From 2-12-FULL-35-15 sp036386835 (GTDB taxonomy: Bacteria; Bacteroidota; Bacteroidia; 2-12-FULL-35-15), in the NCBI GenBank assembly GCA_036386835.1, contig DASVUX010000011.1:434001-498000 (forward strand): DNA of 64,000 nt, in the 5' to 3' direction. Under the pieces are notes generated by a model that saw only the letters and a program-made list of their open reading frames with translations, had not been told where the DNA came from and did no database searches. The position numbers and the translations under genes were made by a program. Numbering within the stretch: the stretch's first letter is position 1; every line of letters starts with the position of its first letter. Positions 25,600 through 35,100 of the stretch are shown here, piece by piece.

Positions 25600-25991
25600 G
25601 CCAGGAAAAGGACGTTCTTAGTATAACGCATACAGCTTCAGGGACTATTTACAAACGCACGGATGGAATCCTTGTCTTCAGGCAGATCCCGGGAAGAGAC
25701 AGTGTTACCCTCGATGAACTCAAAGAGCAGTTGAATGCTTTCCTTGAGATCCAGAAAGGAGAACAGACCCCGTTAATGGTTGTCGCTGAAAAATTAAAAA
25801 GGCTGGAAAGTGAGGAAAAAATATTCCTTTCATCCACCGTAGACCAGTTTGCCAGCAAAGTGGCAATTGTTACAACCACACCAATACCCACATTTATTTT
25901 TAATATCTTCTTATTTCTTACCAGGCCGGCAATACCCGGAAGGATCTTTGATTCTGAGAAACTGGCCATGGAATGGCTTAAAAGATCCTAA
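25596..25991 (+). CDS. Hypothetical protein, possibly STAS/SpoIIAA-like
   Basis: The protein has 131 residues with a beta-alpha pattern (YKRTDGILVFRQIPGRDSVTLDELKEQL, PLMVVAEKLK) like stand-alone SpoIIAA/STAS-type proteins common in Bacteroidota. A hydrophobic segment IPTFIFNIFLFLT lies near residue 100. This assignment is weak; no catalytic motif is seen. The ATG overlaps the ACMSD stop (ATGA), so the two are co-translated. The stop overlaps that of the convergent gene by four bases. Confidence 0.6.
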   Translation: MSQEKDVLSITHTASGTIYKRTDGILVFRQIPGRDSVTLDELKEQLNAFLEIQKGEQTPLMVVAEKLKRLESEEKIFLSSTVDQFASKVAIVTTTPIPTFIFNIFLFLTRPAIPGRIFDSEKLAMEWLKRS

Positions 25992-27550
25992 TGCATATGT
26001 GCATTGGAAACTTCAGGGGTCATCAGCTGGTTGAATTTTTTCTGTTTGATCTGCATGAAGCTCTGCTTCTCAATTTTGCTTTCCAGCCAGGAAATAAGGT
26101 CGAATAAACTTAAGGCATTCTTTTCAAGTTTATTGCCCTCGGTGATCCTCTCGATATTTTCTTTAAGGCTGATAAATGCTTTACGGATCTCGGGTGATTT
26201 CCGTGTCATGTTCTTGGTTGATTTAAGAAATACAATGATCTGTTTTTCGAATTCATGCAGGTGATTTCTCTTCACCAGGAGATTATAGGTTGTCCTGGCC
26301 CTGTAATCCATCAGGTCAACATTCTCAAGTTCAAAATGTATGATAAGGCTAAGTATATGCGCAAAGCAAAAAAGATCACTCCGGATATCAAATTCATGAT
26401 TGTTCAACAGCGCATTGATATGCTGATTTGCCATTTTATAATCTTCGAGCCCGATATAAATGTATGCAAAAGCATAGTGCTGTAATTGCCTTTCCTTTAT
26501 AAGCGTTTTTGTCGGGGGAAGCTGCCTGTAGATCACATCAAGTTTTTCTGCAATCTGTTTTGCTTCATTGAACTGACCGGTAGGAATATAAACGAAGAGC
26601 TTCAGGTTCTCCGACATTACTTCAAAATAACGGTTAAGCTGCCCGTATTTGGCCACAAAGGTGTCCATCTTCTTTATGGTATCAAATAATGGTTTGTACC
26701 GCATCAGCGTTAGTTCATTAACAGCTTTATTACGGAGCATTCCCAGGTAGGTTGAAGGCTTCAACTCGATCATATGCGGATTGCTTTCCATCAGCGACAC
26801 ATTTTTCTCCATTAATGCATTAGCCTTCTTATGCTCATTATTCATAAAGAGATAATTCGCCTGCATGAGGTTCCGGTAGAATTCTGCATTAAAAGTAGAG
26901 AGCAGCCTTGCGTCATTATTGTCAACCTGTTCAGCTATCTCCCTGAAGGCTGCCACATCTTCATCATTTCGCGGTAGCCCCATGTATAAAGCTTTCGCCC
27001 TCAGCTTCTGGTAAAGATGTTTATATCCAATAATGGTTTTCTTCTTCTCGATAGAATCATTCAGCTCACCGAAATATTTATTTACCAGTTCAAGATAATT
27101 TTGTGAATTTGCTTCCTCTGCAATAAATGTGATCTCCCAGTCAATAATCTCTTCCATAAACTCATACAGTTCATAATGTTGGGCAGTTGCTTTTGCTTTC
27201 GTAAGCATTTTTTTGGCCACCGCAGGAAGGTTTTTGTTGTAAAGGATCTCTACCTGGTTAAGCGTGCTTCGCAGCTCCGATCTGGTATTTGAATGGTAAG
27301 ACTCCAGGCATTTTAATATGAAACGGAAGAGATAGTTTTTTGCAACAGAAAAATTGTTGAGAATAGGGTCGTCCGTGAATTTTTTAACGATCTCTTTTTC
27401 ATCATATTCCTTTTGCTTATCAATGGCATCAAATATTTTGATGTATTTGTTCTGATCGCCAATTACATGTATGACCGAATGTTTTTTGATATATCCCTTC
27501 TCACTTGAGGTGAGTGATTTTATCAATGTATGGAGGTCTTTTGAGGTCAT
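25988..27550 (-). CDS. Helical-repeat (TPR-like) protein of unknown function
   Basis: The protein has 520 residues, almost entirely alpha-helical by composition, with recurring pairs of amphipathic helices (for example ELYEFMEEIIDWEITFIAEEANSQNY and HYAFAYIYIGLEDYKMANQHINALL). There is no signal peptide or membrane segment. It looks like a cytoplasmic TPR-like scaffold, and this size class is common in Bacteroidota. An ATG at 27583 exists, but a promoter box (27567-27574) lies downstream of it, so 27550 is the likely start. The C-terminal HAHMH end meets the opposite gene. Confidence 0.7.
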   Translation of the reverse strand: MTSKDLHTLIKSLTSSEKGYIKKHSVIHVIGDQNKYIKIFDAIDKQKEYDEKEIVKKFTDDPILNNFSVAKNYLFRFILKCLESYHSNTRSELRSTLNQVEILYNKNLPAVAKKMLTKAKATAQHYELYEFMEEIIDWEITFIAEEANSQNYLELVNKYFGELNDSIEKKKTIIGYKHLYQKLRAKALYMGLPRNDEDVAAFREIAEQVDNNDARLLSTFNAEFYRNLMQANYLFMNNEHKKANALMEKNVSLMESNPHMIELKPSTYLGMLRNKAVNELTLMRYKPLFDTIKKMDTFVAKYGQLNRYFEVMSENLKLFVYIPTGQFNEAKQIAEKLDVIYRQLPPTKTLIKERQLQHYAFAYIYIGLEDYKMANQHINALLNNHEFDIRSDLFCFAHILSLIIHFELENVDLMDYRARTTYNLLVKRNHLHEFEKQIIVFLKSTKNMTRKSPEIRKAFISLKENIERITEGNKLEKNALSLFDLISWLESKIEKQSFMQIKQKKFNQLMTPEVSNAHMH

Positions 27551-27566
27551 TTTATTCTTCGCGTCA

Positions 27567-27574
27567 CAAATATA
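27567..27574 (-). promoter_or_regulatory. -7 promoter box (TATATTTG, minus strand) of the helical-repeat gene
   Basis: On the minus strand it matches TAnnTTTG, 16 bases before the ATG at 27550. It decides the start against the ATG at 27583. Confidence 0.5.
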
Positions 27575-27857
27575 GAATACCAATATTCAGAACCTAAATT
27601 TTTCTTAATGAAGGAGTTAAGAAAAAGCATTTCAGGGAATAAGTGGTATTTTAATGGTATAAGCGGGAGTCGAAAATAAAATATTCATTAAAAAAAATAC
27701 AGGCAAAGTGCTCCGAAACCTAAAGGTATTTTGGCAATGCAAATCAATTTTTAAAGAATGTGGTCAGATAAACCCGCTGACAATGCGATTTACGGACTTT
27801 CGCCTGCTCTTCTACCCTGCTGTAAATTTAGCTCCGAAGTCTTATTTTCTTATAAAT

Positions 27858-27865
27858 TACGTTTG
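27858..27865 (+). promoter_or_regulatory. -7 promoter box (TACGTTTG) of the candidate small RNA
   Basis: It matches TAnnTTTG in the 590-base gap between 27551 and 28140. Transcription would begin near 27870 and end at the terminator at 28000-28040. No -33 TTG was found. Confidence 0.4.
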
Positions 27866-28040
27866 CATCCACTCTGCAATCTGTCTTTCTTTGTGCCAGC
27901 ATATCGTTCTTATTGGTTTGTCTATAAACCATCCTTTATGCTAAAAGCTTGTTGTTGTGAAGGAGTAGCACAACAGTGTTTCATGTTTAGTTTTATCCAA
28001 AATCCCGAAGTTGTGACAAGCTCTTCGGGATTTGTTTTTT
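27866..28040 (+). ncRNA. Candidate structured small RNA, about 170 nt
   Basis: Between a -7 box and a good intrinsic terminator lie several perfect stems. 27898-27903 pairs with 27937-27942 (6 bp) and encloses 27914-27919 pairing with 27926-27931 (6 bp). 27953-27959 pairs with 27969-27975 (7 bp). The terminator stem follows. Open frames across it look unlike protein. A second promoter downstream (28097) serves the PurF-type gene, so this transcript would be independent. The length fits 6S-like RNAs, but a long rod-like fold was not seen; the family is unknown. Confidence 0.4.
28000..28040 (+). terminator. Intrinsic terminator of the candidate small RNA
   Basis: An 11-bp perfect stem (28000-28010 with 28023-28033) has a 12-base loop and is followed by a T-rich run TTTGTTTTTT (28031-28040). 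It lies 100 bases before the PurF-type gene and upstream of that gene's own promoter box. An alternative is a leader attenuator of the PurF-type gene. Confidence 0.7.
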
Positions 28041-28096
28041 GGTCTTTAAAAACGCTTCCTCGGTCTAATAAAAAGGCATTTTCGAAATAAATTGAG

Positions 28097-28104
28097 TATT
28101 TTTG
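28097..28104 (+). promoter_or_regulatory. -7 promoter box (TATTTTTG) of the PurF-type gene
   Basis: It matches TAnnTTTG, ends 36 bases before the ATG at 28141 and lies downstream of the terminator at 28000-28040. This indicates separate initiation. Confidence 0.6.
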
Positions 28105-28140
28105 TGTTAATTAATAACCACCTCCAAAACCCTTGTCAAA

Positions 28141-30042
28141 ATGAGCGATGCAATAAAACATGAGTGCGGAATAGCGTTAGTGCGCTTACTCAAACCATTG
28201 GATTATTACATCAAAAAATACGGCACTCCTCTTTACGGCATTAATAAAATGTACCTTCTTATGGAGAAACAGCATAACAGGGGCCAGGATGGAGCGGGAA
28301 TTGCAAACATTAAATTCGATGTTGCTCCCGGGACGCGTTATATCAGCAGAAACCGCGCTTTAGGAAGCGGTGCGATCAAAGAAATTTTCGGAAAGATAAA
28401 TGGCAAGTTCGAGGATCTTTACAAAAAGAACCCTGACAGGATGAATGATGCCGCATGGCTGAAAAAAAATATGGCCTATACAGGTGAATTGTTCCTCGGT
28501 CACTTGCGATATGCAACTTATGGCGGTAATTCTGTAGAGAGCTGTCATCCGTTTCTTCGTCAGAATAACTGGATGAGCAGGAACCTGGTGGTAGCAGGGA
28601 ATTTTAACCTTACCAATGTAGATGAGCTTTTTCAGCAGCTTGTTGATCTGGGCCAGCACCCGAAAGAGCAAGCGGATACAGTTACCGTGATGGAGAAGAT
28701 TGGCCATTTCCTCGATGAGGAGAATGAGCGTCTTTTCAAAAAGTTTAAAAAAGAAGGTCATGATAATGCGCAGATCTCTGCATTGATAGCCGAGCATCTG
28801 GATGTTCAGGCCATCCTGAAAGATGCAAGTAAAAAGTGGGATGGAGGTTACGCAATGGCAGGTTTATTCGGACATGGTGATGCATTTGTGTTACGGGATC
28901 CGAACGGTATCCGTCCTGTATTTTATTACAGCGATGATGAAGTTGTTGTTGTTACATCCGAACGTCCTGTTATTCAAACTGCCTTCAATGTGCCTATTGC
29001 CAAGGTAAAAGAGCTGACACCGGGTAAAGCACTGATTATTAAAAAGAACGGAACTTTTGGAGAATATACTATCAATAAGCAGCTTGAAAAAACTCCATGT
29101 TCCTTTGAGCGGATCTATTTTTCCCGCGGAAGTGATGCGGATATTTACCGCGAACGCCAGAAGCTCGGCAGCCAGTTATGCCCGGCTGTTTTAAAGTCTG
29201 TGGATTATGATCTTGAGAACACCGTATTCTCTTATATCCCGAATACAGCAGAAGTTGCTTTCGGTGGTTTTATTGAAGGGCTCCATCATTATAATAATAC
29301 GGTGAAGAGGCATAAGATTCTTCAGATGGGAAGTAAAGTGAGGGAACCGGAGTTAAGCCAGATTCTGTCCGTCCACCCCCGTATTGAAAAGATTGCGATC
29401 AAGGATGCTAAGCTCAGGACCTTTATTACAAAAGATTCCCAGCGTGATGATATGGTGGCTCACGTTTATGATACCACTTACGGCTGCGTGCGCGAAGGGA
29501 CTGATAATCTTGTTGTACTGGATGATTCGATCGTCCGCGGAACAACATTAAAACAGAGTATTCTCAGGATCCTGGATCGCCTTGGGCCTAAAAAGATCGT
29601 AATAGTCTCTTCAGCACCCCAGATCCGCTACCCTGATTGTTACGGGATCGATATGGCGAAGCTTGGTGATTTCATTGCTTTCCAGGCGGCAATTTCACTT
29701 TTGAAAGACAATTTTAAAGATAATCTCCTCGATGAGCTTTATGAAAAAGCAAAAGCCCAGGAAGAACTCCCGAAAGAAAAAATAACCAATGTGGTAAAGG
29801 AAATTTATGATCTCTTTACAGCCGAGCAGATCTCTGCAAAGATCGCGGAATTACTGCGGCCGGAAGGCGTTAATGCTGAGGTGGAGATCATCTATCAATC
29901 CATTGAAGGGCTCCACAACGCGATACCGGATAATAAAGGCGATTGGTACTTCACCGGTAATTATCCAACCCCGGGAGGAAATAAAGTGGTAAACAAATCG
30001 TTTATAAACTTTATGGAGGGTAAGAACATCAGGGCATATTAA
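28141..30042 (+). CDS. Amidophosphoribosyltransferase, long Bacteroidota-type PurF paralogue
   Basis: PurF enzymes use glutamine-derived ammonia and PRPP to make phosphoribosylamine. The N-terminal glutaminase domain begins HECGIALV with the presumed nucleophile C9, which would need removal of an eight-residue leader. NRGQDGAGI and GHLRYATYG are the expected Ntn-hydrolase motifs. The PRPP-binding motif VVLDDSIVRGTT lies at 458-469. At 633 residues it is about 130 longer than E. coli PurF (505), with extra sequence around residues 90-115, 190-220 and at the C-terminus. Whether it is the cell's only PurF or a paralogue with another job cannot be decided here. Confidence 0.8.
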   Translation: MSDAIKHECGIALVRLLKPLDYYIKKYGTPLYGINKMYLLMEKQHNRGQDGAGIANIKFDVAPGTRYISRNRALGSGAIKEIFGKINGKFEDLYKKNPDRMNDAAWLKKNMAYTGELFLGHLRYATYGGNSVESCHPFLRQNNWMSRNLVVAGNFNLTNVDELFQQLVDLGQHPKEQADTVTVMEKIGHFLDEENERLFKKFKKEGHDNAQISALIAEHLDVQAILKDASKKWDGGYAMAGLFGHGDAFVLRDPNGIRPVFYYSDDEVVVVTSERPVIQTAFNVPIAKVKELTPGKALIIKKNGTFGEYTINKQLEKTPCSFERIYFSRGSDADIYRERQKLGSQLCPAVLKSVDYDLENTVFSYIPNTAEVAFGGFIEGLHHYNNTVKRHKILQMGSKVREPELSQILSVHPRIEKIAIKDAKLRTFITKDSQRDDMVAHVYDTTYGCVREGTDNLVVLDDSIVRGTTLKQSILRILDRLGPKKIVIVSSAPQIRYPDCYGIDMAKLGDFIAFQAAISLLKDNFKDNLLDELYEKAKAQEELPKEKITNVVKEIYDLFTAEQISAKIAELLRPEGVNAEVEIIYQSIEGLHNAIPDNKGDWYFTGNYPTPGGNKVVNKSFINFMEGKNIRAY

Positions 30043-30174
30043 ACCTGATTTATTAACTTTTTGAGCCAGGATAATCCTATTGGTACCGGATTTTATACAA
30101 CAGCTTTTCCCGCAAGTATAAATTATTGACTTTATAGAATTTTCGTTTTATATTCGTTCATCTAAACCTGAACG

Positions 30175-31998
30175 ATGAAAAAATTACTGCTCTCCCTTCT
30201 TGTCTTTTCCTCCGTTATTCTTAGGTCACAGACATTTACAAGTACAACAGGCGGATCCATTCCGGATAACAATACTGAAGTATGCTTCCCCCTCGCAGTT
30301 ATCGGCTTGCCTGCAGTAATAGATACTTTGTTCGGTGTGTCACAGGTATGTGTCAATCTTAATCATACATGGGACGGGGATCTTAAAATAATGCTGAAAG
30401 CCCCGGACGGTACTTATGTAATGTTATCGAATAATAATGGCGGCAGCGGTGACAATTATACCAACAGCTGCTTTGCAATGAACGGTATCAACGGTCAGGT
30501 TGGACTGGCAGGAGCACCCTTCACAGGAACTTTTATTCCCAATGGAAATATCAACGCGGTTAATAATAATCAGAACCCGAACGGCACATGGTACATTTGC
30601 GTGATAGACGAGGTGCCGCAGGATTTTGGAAACATGATTTCCTGTTCAATCACCTTCGGGCCTAACCCGCCACAGGGAGGAGGGGGCGGTTCAACAAGCG
30701 GTCCTTGCAGCACCACGAACGGGGCTGCATGTGTGTGTCCTGACGGAACAAGCAACTGTGATCTTTTACCTGATATGACAGCCTCTTCACTGATTATCCA
30801 AAACCAGCATACGGAATATCCGGGATTATTAACATTAAGCAATGCAACACCAAATATCGGCTGGGGCCCGATGGAGATCCACGGCTCAAATTCCTGCTGG
30901 TGCGATACGGTTTCCGTACCCTGTTCCACAAGTATTTGTCCTGATGGAAGCTACCCTACGCAAAAACTGAAGCAGACGATCTATCACAAAAGCGGTTCTA
31001 CTATCAGTTCTTATGATATCTTAACCTCAGGGGTGATGAGCTATCACCCTACACACGGCCATGTGCATGTGGATAACTGGGCAGAATTCACGTTGCGTTC
31101 CGCAACCTCTAATCCTGATGCCACTACATGGCCTATTATTGCTGCAGGATCAAAAATTTCCTTCTGCCTGATCAACCTGGGTGATTGCACAAGCGATTAC
31201 GGATACTGCAGGGACGGAAATTATGGGCCAATCATGACGATGGCGGATATTCCGAATTCTCCGTTTGGGATGATCAGTGGCTGCGGGAATGACCAGGGAA
31301 TTTATGTCGGCAACCTTGATATTTATAGTGAAGGGCTTCCGGGAATGTCCATTGATCTGACCGGGGTCTGTAACGGTAATTACTATATAGTTTCAGTGAC
31401 CGATCCTGACAATAATTTCCTGGAAAGTGACGAGACCAATAATTGGTCTGCAACACCAATCACCCTTACCCAGCAGACGGGCGGTCCGGTAGCTTCATTT
31501 ACATATTCAGGCGGCCCGAATGTGCAGTTTTATAATTCAGCAAGTATTACTTATGGTTACCAATGGTATTTTGGTGACGGAGGAACCTCTTCAAATCAAA
31601 ATCCCCAGCATATGTACACAAGTAATGGTGTGTATAATGTAACCCTGATTGTGTCCAGCCCATGCGGGAATGATACAACCACCCAGCTGATAAATGTTAC
31701 CTCGGTGGGAATAGAAGCTTCCGCTCAGAATTTATTAGGATACTCAGTTTATCCAAATCCGGTTACTCCGAATACCACTGTAAGTTACTTTCTGAAGGAT
31801 GCAGGGAATGTAGGATTCAGCCTCTATAATTCCATAGGCCAGGAAGTATATTCAGTCAATAAAGGTTTCCAGGCAGCGGGTCATTATGAATTCAACCTTG
31901 ACCTGGGTTCGGCAAATATCGAGAACGGTGTGTATCTGTTACAACTTAAAACAGGCACTCAAAAAGCCGGGATTCGGATTCTACAGCTAAATAACTAG
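30175..31998 (+). CDS. T9SS-secreted lysyl-oxidase-like protein with P-domain and PKD domain
   Basis: The 607-residue protein has a Sec signal (residues 1-19) and a proprotein-convertase P-type domain (about 22-160). The lysyl-oxidase-like domain (about 200-430) holds four histidines H291-x2-H294-x-H296-x-H298, the same spacing as the animal copper site. K327 in AAGSKISFCL and Y377 align with the animal quinone-cofactor Lys and Tyr. A PKD domain (about 436-515) and a T9SS sorting domain with VYPNP (about 525-607) follow. It should be a cell-surface or released amine oxidase acting on protein lysines; activity is inferred. The 132-base leader shows only a weak promoter-like TATATTCG. Confidence 0.8.
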   Translation: MKKLLLSLLVFSSVILRSQTFTSTTGGSIPDNNTEVCFPLAVIGLPAVIDTLFGVSQVCVNLNHTWDGDLKIMLKAPDGTYVMLSNNNGGSGDNYTNSCFAMNGINGQVGLAGAPFTGTFIPNGNINAVNNNQNPNGTWYICVIDEVPQDFGNMISCSITFGPNPPQGGGGGSTSGPCSTTNGAACVCPDGTSNCDLLPDMTASSLIIQNQHTEYPGLLTLSNATPNIGWGPMEIHGSNSCWCDTVSVPCSTSICPDGSYPTQKLKQTIYHKSGSTISSYDILTSGVMSYHPTHGHVHVDNWAEFTLRSATSNPDATTWPIIAAGSKISFCLINLGDCTSDYGYCRDGNYGPIMTMADIPNSPFGMISGCGNDQGIYVGNLDIYSEGLPGMSIDLTGVCNGNYYIVSVTDPDNNFLESDETNNWSATPITLTQQTGGPVASFTYSGGPNVQFYNSASITYGYQWYFGDGGTSSNQNPQHMYTSNGVYNVTLIVSSPCGNDTTTQLINVTSVGIEASAQNLLGYSVYPNPVTPNTTVSYFLKDAGNVGFSLYNSIGQEVYSVNKGFQAAGHYEFNLDLGSANIENGVYLLQLKTGTQKAGIRILQLNN

Positions 31999-32068
31999 CA
32001 TTTTCCGGGTAAAACTTTCCCCATTTGATTGATTGTTAAGTGGTTTTATCGAATTGTGGATAAAATTA

Positions 32069-32099
32069 TTGGCACATTGGGCGCAATAGGTTATTTTTG
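32069..32099 (+). promoter_or_regulatory. Promoter of the first giant T9SS gene
   Basis: TTG at 32069-32071 and TATTTTTG at 32092-32099 are spaced by 20 bases. The promoter lies inside an upstream in-frame extension, so it supports the ATG at 32140. Confidence 0.65.
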
Positions 32100-32139
32100 C
32101 TGTCTGATTTTTTATAAAAAGCAAGAAATAAAAAAATAC

Positions 32140-35100
32140 ATGAGAAAAACTTACAACCTTAAAACACGAATTGCAGCTGCAGTGGCGTGTTTTGCACTTG
32201 GCTTTACTGGCTTTGCACAGACTACGCTGATTAGTCCGACCGGAGATGGAGGATTTGAGAATGGCGGAACGTTTGCTGCAAATAACTGGAGTGTTTCCAA
32301 TTCAGCGAATAACCCCTGGGTTATTGGCGTTTCCGGTGCGGTAGCGCCTGTTACCGGGAACAGTGCATTTATATCAAATGACGGAGGTGTAACAAATGCC
32401 TATACACAAGGCAACAATGCTACCAATTATTTTTGGCGGGATATTACAGTGCCTGCAGGAGAAACAAAGATCATTTTGTCTTACAACTGGAGATCACAGG
32501 GAGAAGCCAGCTATGATATCATTCAGGTATTTGTTGCGCCTACTTCAATTACACCCGTTGCTGTAGCAGCTCATCCGGGAATCGGAACAACGAATGTGCC
32601 TCCTGGTATAGCCGGTGCTACAAATGTTGGATTTAACGAAATGGGAGGAGCAGCAACTGTAAATACCTCGACCATACTTTTACCTGCCTCGCTTGCCGGA
32701 ACCACTTTCAGGCTTATCTTTTCCTGGAAGAATGAAACCGGGGGAGCTCAGCCGCCTGCAACAATTGATAACATATCACTCGTGTCGCAGGTACCGGGAA
32801 ATTTCATCTCAGTTTTATCAGGTAACTGGTCTACAGCATCCACATGGAACGCTGGTGCAGTGCCAACTCCGGTAGATAACGTTACTATTTCATCAGGGAA
32901 TGTTGTTACTTTAAATACTGCAGGGCCTGCAGCAAATAATGTAATAATCAACGGAACCCTCACTTTCGGTACAACACCAACCAGCTTTACTGCAAGCGGA
33001 GATCTTTTTGTCAGCTCAACAGGAATTTTGGAAGTGTTTAATGGTACCACAGGTAAAAACCTGACGGTATCGGGAAATCTTACAAATAATGGTGTTATAG
33101 ATCTTTCAAAAGGTACTTCCGGAACTACTTCAGTTTTAACCCTGAATGGCAGTACTGTTCAAACAGTTAGCGGGACAGGAACATTTGCAACAAATGTTAT
33201 CAGGAATCTTACATTTAATAACACTGCAACTGCAATCCCAAATATTCATTGGTTCTTTAATAATATTAGCATTGCAGCGAACCTTACATTTACAAGCGGT
33301 AAGGTAAATCTTTCTACGAATAAAATGACATTGGGAACCGGCACTGCTTCGGGTACCGGTGCAGCGGCTGTTGGAGCGTTAACTGCTCCTGTAGGCCAGG
33401 GGTTTATGCCGGGCGGTACTTTTTCACGCTGGTATACAACAGCTTCAACCGGAACTTCCATAACTGCAGGGACAGATCCTACCAATGCCACAAGCAGATA
33501 CCCATTCCTGAACTCTGCCGCTCAAAACAGGGCAATGTATATTACCAGGGCGGCATCCGGAACTGCCGGCGGACAGCTTTCTGTTAAATATAACGATGGT
33601 ACCGGAATGTCAGCTGTTGCATTTACAGACGGAACATATAATATTGACAAAATTTATAATGGTAACTGGGTCGTATCAACTGAAGGCACAGGAATAACTT
33701 CAGCCAGCTACGGAGCATACCTGATCGGCCAGGGAGCATATACAGCTGCAAACGGAAATACAAGAATTGTATCGAGCACCGGACCTGTTTCAGGAACAAA
33801 CCAGCTTGGAACGACAACACCTGCAGGATACAGAACAGGAATTTCTTTATCCGATCTAACTAATCCCGCAGGTTTATTTCTTGGAATAAGCAATGCAGAC
33901 TTTGTGTTCCCATGCAGTGGAACACCTGCAGCCGGAACAGTATCCTCTACTGCAAACCCTGCATGCCCGGGAGTGAATTTTACGCTGAGCGTAACAGGAG
34001 CGACAACCGGAGTTACCGGTTTGACATACCAGTGGCAATCTTCAACTGATGGAACTTCCTTCACGAATATCGGAGGTGCGACTTCGGCAACTTATGTTGC
34101 CAACCAGATGTCAGCAATGTATTATCAGTTAATTGTAACGTGTACAAGCGGAGGTGCAGCAGATACCACTCCCTCTCTAATGATTCCAATGAATATTCCG
34201 ACTAACTGTTATTGCGTTCCAACCTTCACTGATGGGATCGAACCAATAACTTCAGTAGTCTTGGGAAGCATCAATAATGTCACTTCTGCAACTATTGGCG
34301 GAACACCTGCCCTGGAGAATTTCACGGCAATGTCAACCAGCATGGGACAGGGGACTGTTTCAGTGATTACAGTAAAAGGTAACACCGGTGGAAACTGGAG
34401 CGATAGCGTGGTAGTTTTTGCTGACTGGAACCAGGATGGTGATTTTATTGATTCAGGTGAAAAGTTCCGTATAGGAGTGTTGACAAACACAACAGGTGTT
34501 GATGCGATCTCAGTCACAGGTAATATTACAGTACCGGGAACTGCAACTTTAGGAAATACACGTCTTCGTGTAATGAAGCAATATGGTACAGCTGTAGTGA
34601 ATCCTTGCCGTACAGGTACAGGATATGGACAGGCTGAAGATTATACAGTAACAGTTACTTTGCCTCCGCCATGCGTAGCCCCGTCTTCATTAACAGCAAC
34701 TTCAATTACAACAACAACCGCTTCTTTGGGCTGGAATTGTACATCATGTACAGGGACATTTGCTTTGGAATATGGCCCTACAGGCTTTACTGCGGGTACA
34801 GGGACAATTATTAACCCTGCTGTTTCTCCTGTGGCTGTTTCAGGTCTTACAGCCAATACTGCTTACCAGTTTTATGTGGTACAGGATTGCGGAGGAGGTT
34901 CTTTCAGTACCGCTGCCGGTCCATTCACTTTCAGCACTAAAAAGCCAGGAGATGATATTTGCGATACTATTACATTAACAACAGGAGCAAACGGACCGTT
35001 CAGTAATGTGGGAAATACCGTACAAACAGGTGAAGCCGTTCCACCGGTTACAACTTATACTTCCCAGAATGGCTGGGGAAATAATACACTTGAGAATACC

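Noticed and set aside
27708..28090. Open frames of 78 and 110 codons on the plus strand
   Set aside because: The encoded peptides are rich in Cys, Ser, Phe and Leu without pattern, and overlap perfect RNA stems and a terminator; non-coding is more likely.
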